NCBI GenBank assembly: GCA_000433455.1
Contig: HF992498.1
Span: 48,752-112,751, forward strand
Direction of reading: 5' to 3'
DNA: 64,000 nt
From: Mycoplasma sp. CAG:877
GTDB taxonomy: Bacteria > Bacillota_I > Bacilli_A > RF39 > UBA660
The notes under the pieces were generated by a model, which ran no database searches, had not been told where the DNA came from, and saw nothing but the letters and a program-made list of their open reading frames with translations. The first letter of the stretch is position 1, and every line of letters begins with the position of its first letter. Below, one piece after another: positions 62,114 through 64,000 of the stretch. A program made the position numbers and the translations under genes.

Positions 62114-63667
62114 CTATAAATCTATTTCAAATACTGTAAACAACGTATTAGACTTAAATTTTTCAATAAATTTAAACATCTCCTCCTCAAAATTCCAAGC
62201 TCTAAACTCAATCTTCTTTACATGTCTCTTTCTAGCATACTCAATAACATATCTAACAAGCTCAGTTCCAATACCTCTTCTTCGATAATCATCCTTAACA
62301 TATACATTTTCAATCTCAATATAAGCAAAGTCATTATAAAGTCTATACCCACCAAGAGTCTTAAGCTTTACCTTAATAAAGCCAACAACCTTATCCTCTA
62401 TTGTATAAACAAAACACGTCTCCGTAGCATTTCTACCAAAATACTTAACAAAATCAGAATGTGTAATAGGACCAACATTACTAAACAAATCCTTTCTAAT
62501 ACTAGCTCTACACTTTTGTATACCAGAACTCATCTTTCTAATTTCTTCATAGTCTCCCTTGCAAACTGCCCTAACTCCGTCTTTAAATAGACCCTTCTTA
62601 ATTGCAATAATCGGTACAAACATTTCCTTTTCAGTAAATCCACCATGACAAGAAACAAATTTAGTCATTCTATTATTAGCCTTACACTTACTACAACTCA
62701 AATAATACTTATCAGTCGCAACAATAACAAAATCACCAATTCTATCCCTAAAACAACTACCAGAATCTTTTCCAAATAATCCCCTAGACATAACTTCATC
62801 ATAACTTATAAGTAAAAACTTATCTGAAAACTTTTCATTAAACATATCCCTAAACTCATCTTGTTTTCCTTCCAAAGTCTTAACACCTAGACATCTAGGC
62901 TCTATCTCAAACATCTCATTAACTAAACAAACTAAACTCTTCTCTTTATCCAAACTAATCTTAGAACAATCTATATTTCCATACCCAGAAATAACAAACA
63001 CAATCGCATCAGTCAACTTCTCACATAAACTACTTAACTCTTTTTCTATATTTAAAACCTCTTCTATTGTTTCCGAAGAATCAACTCCATTCTTCATCAT
63101 AACCTTATCTAAATTATCAAAGTATGCATAAATTAACTTTTTACCAGAATTATTACTCAAATTAATTATTGTCTTATAAGCTTCTTCCCTATTTTTATAT
63201 TTACCCTTACCAAAAGGAAATAATGCATATGCTTTACCATTACAAGAATTATTTATCTTATCAAAAATACTTTCATACTTCATATCAAAAGACATCCTAA
63301 AACCACCCATATTAGTCTTTTCTTCTATACAATTAAAATCAACCTTACTATCAATAAAACCATGCTCATACGGAGTTTTTTCACTTAAAAAAGACATAGT
63401 AGAAGTAATATCACTAGCTGGAAATGTAGAAATAATATTAAATGCCTTATTACTTAACAAAATACCCTTACTATCCATCTTCTTCTCTATAAAACTAGTA
63501 CTTAATCCATTATAAGATAAAACAATAATATTACTATAACTCTCTTCTCTTAGTATTTTATCAATTCTATTTAAACTAGAACAACTACACCCTACTCCAA
63601 AACACTTTAAAATAGAACTCGCAAAATTATTTAAACTCTTTTCATAGTCTGGAAACAAAGCTTTCAA
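62114..63667 (-). CDS. Alkaline-phosphatase-fold pseudoenzyme fused to a GNAT acetyltransferase
   Basis: About 517 residues. The first 370 look like a type I phosphodiesterase/alkaline-phosphatase domain: STFPASDITSTMSFLSEKTP and SCHGGFTEKEMFVPIIA. But the first metal motif reads LSYNGLS where DG is usual, and VISGYG stands where DHG is usual, so metal binding is probably lost. The last 150 residues are a GNAT domain with YVKDDYRRRGIGTELVRYV (acetyl-CoA loop). Start is TTG 63667, eight bases after GGGAG; a GTG three codons earlier overlaps that site. Function unknown; perhaps a ligand-binding acetyltransferase. Confidence 0.7.
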   Translation of the reverse strand: MKALFPDYEKSLNNFASSILKCFGVGCSCSSLNRIDKILREESYSNIIVLSYNGLSTSFIEKKMDSKGILLSNKAFNIISTFPASDITSTMSFLSEKTPYEHGFIDSKVDFNCIEEKTNMGGFRMSFDMKYESIFDKINNSCNGKAYALFPFGKGKYKNREEAYKTIINLSNNSGKKLIYAYFDNLDKVMMKNGVDSSETIEEVLNIEKELSSLCEKLTDAIVFVISGYGNIDCSKISLDKEKSLVCLVNEMFEIEPRCLGVKTLEGKQDEFRDMFNEKFSDKFLLISYDEVMSRGLFGKDSGSCFRDRIGDFVIVATDKYYLSCSKCKANNRMTKFVSCHGGFTEKEMFVPIIAIKKGLFKDGVRAVCKGDYEEIRKMSSGIQKCRASIRKDLFSNVGPITHSDFVKYFGRNATETCFVYTIEDKVVGFIKVKLKTLGGYRLYNDFAYIEIENVYVKDDYRRRGIGTELVRYVIEYARKRHVKKIEFRAWNFEEEMFKFIEKFKSNTLFTVFEIDL

Positions 63668-63766
63668 AAATAACACTCCCTTTAACCAAAGTATAACATA
63701 AAAAGAATAGAAATATTAATTGAACTTAAAAATATTTAATATTATTCTTAAACTTCAATTATACTT

Positions 63767-64000
63767 CTATCCTTCTGTTATATCACTAATTAATTTTTTC
63801 TTTAATACATCTTCATCACTATTCTTATCAAGTAAGTACTCTTTAGAATCTTTCTTAGCCTGTAATAATATCTTATAATCTTCTCTTATATTAGCAATCT
63901 TAAAAGTCATATCTCCTGATTGTTTAGTTCCAAATAAATCTCCATGACCTCTTAATTTAAAGTCTTCCTCACTAATAACAAACCCATCATCAACAGTTTC
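63767..64000 (-). CDS. recG: C-terminus of the RecG DNA helicase, cut by the window edge
   Basis: The last 77 residues of RecG, a branched-DNA helicase for stalled forks and recombination. DGFVISEEDFKLRGHGDLFG followed by TKQSGDMTFK is the highly conserved RecG/TRG-region motif (LRGxGxxxGxxQSG). The rest is the usual helical end, stopping with TAG at 63767. Most of the gene lies outside the window. Confidence 0.92.
   Translation of the reverse strand, partial: ETVDDGFVISEEDFKLRGHGDLFGTKQSGDMTFKIANIREDYKILLQAKKDSKEYLLDKNSDEDVLKKKLISDITEG

Noticed and set aside
1..64000. CRISPR array
   Set aside because: No regularly spaced direct repeats of 25-40 bases and no cas genes were seen.
1..64000. 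Mycoplasma genetic code (TGA = Trp) because of the low GC
   Set aside because: Trp is TGG throughout and several intact genes end with TGA. The TGA at 48672 lies in a gene with other disruptions.

Overview
The window is AT-rich bacterial DNA on the standard genetic code: TGG is used for tryptophan, and TGA ends real genes such as those ending at 13078 and 38913. Genes are tightly packed, mostly on the minus strand, with strong Shine-Dalgarno sites (AGGAGG, GGTGAT), consensus sigma-A promoters and Rho-independent terminators. CotJB/CotJC spore-coat genes, a glmS ribozyme, a T-box leader on pheST, a CIRCE operator on clpB and an [FeFe]-hydrogenase operon point to an anaerobic, probably spore-forming Bacillota, plausibly an uncultured gut lineage. 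The lineage is an inference.

From 1 to about 48.3 kb the content is chromosomal core. It holds a zinc alcohol dehydrogenase, a TPR glycosyltransferase, MscS, two recently homogenised surface-protein paralogues, an N-domain-less ClpB under CIRCE control, a tandem pair of unknown paralogues (9.2-12.4 kb), a flavodoxin/DUF5662 pair, a WG-repeat membrane protein, cotJB-cotJC, tRNA-His and folD. Next come a large vWA surface protein, glmS with its ribozyme, a lone AAA+ ATPase, a CDF cation exporter, a cadherin-like membrane protein, an ABC transporter and a second vWA surface protein. After these lie the hydrogenase/GltD-like/EFR1 redox operon, a GNAT gene, a YunG-UDG fusion and a Gre-like factor. 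At 40.5-41.2 kb are two tandem copies of a probable type I toxin-antitoxin unit, which encode a 25-residue hydrophobic peptide and resemble the Fst/par design. pheST, DUF2130, NUDIX and zinc-ribbon genes complete the core.

From about 48.3 to 62.06 kb lies a genomic island. It contains a broken tyrosine integrase, a broken TnpV gene, an XRE regulator broken by an 84-bp in-frame duplication, and three clusters of paired GTACCTA repeats that look like arm-type recombinase sites. Its cargo is defensive: a HEPN (ApeA-like) protein, a MqsR-like toxin with a Panacea (SocA-type) antitoxin under a palindromic operator, and a 7-kb module at 53.9-61.06 kb. That module encodes a zinc-hook AAA_13 ATPase (PrrC/RloC type), a DUF3800 protein, a MmeI-type IIL restriction-modification enzyme and a small membrane protein. 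It is bounded by roughly 80% identical inverted repeats, each carrying a conserved hairpin. Between its first two genes is an opposing cassette with a consensus promoter, a structured RNA of about 75 nt and a strong terminator. This is my best candidate for something undescribed.

From 62.1 kb to the end the core resumes with a degenerate alkaline-phosphatase-fold/GNAT fusion and the C-terminus of recG.
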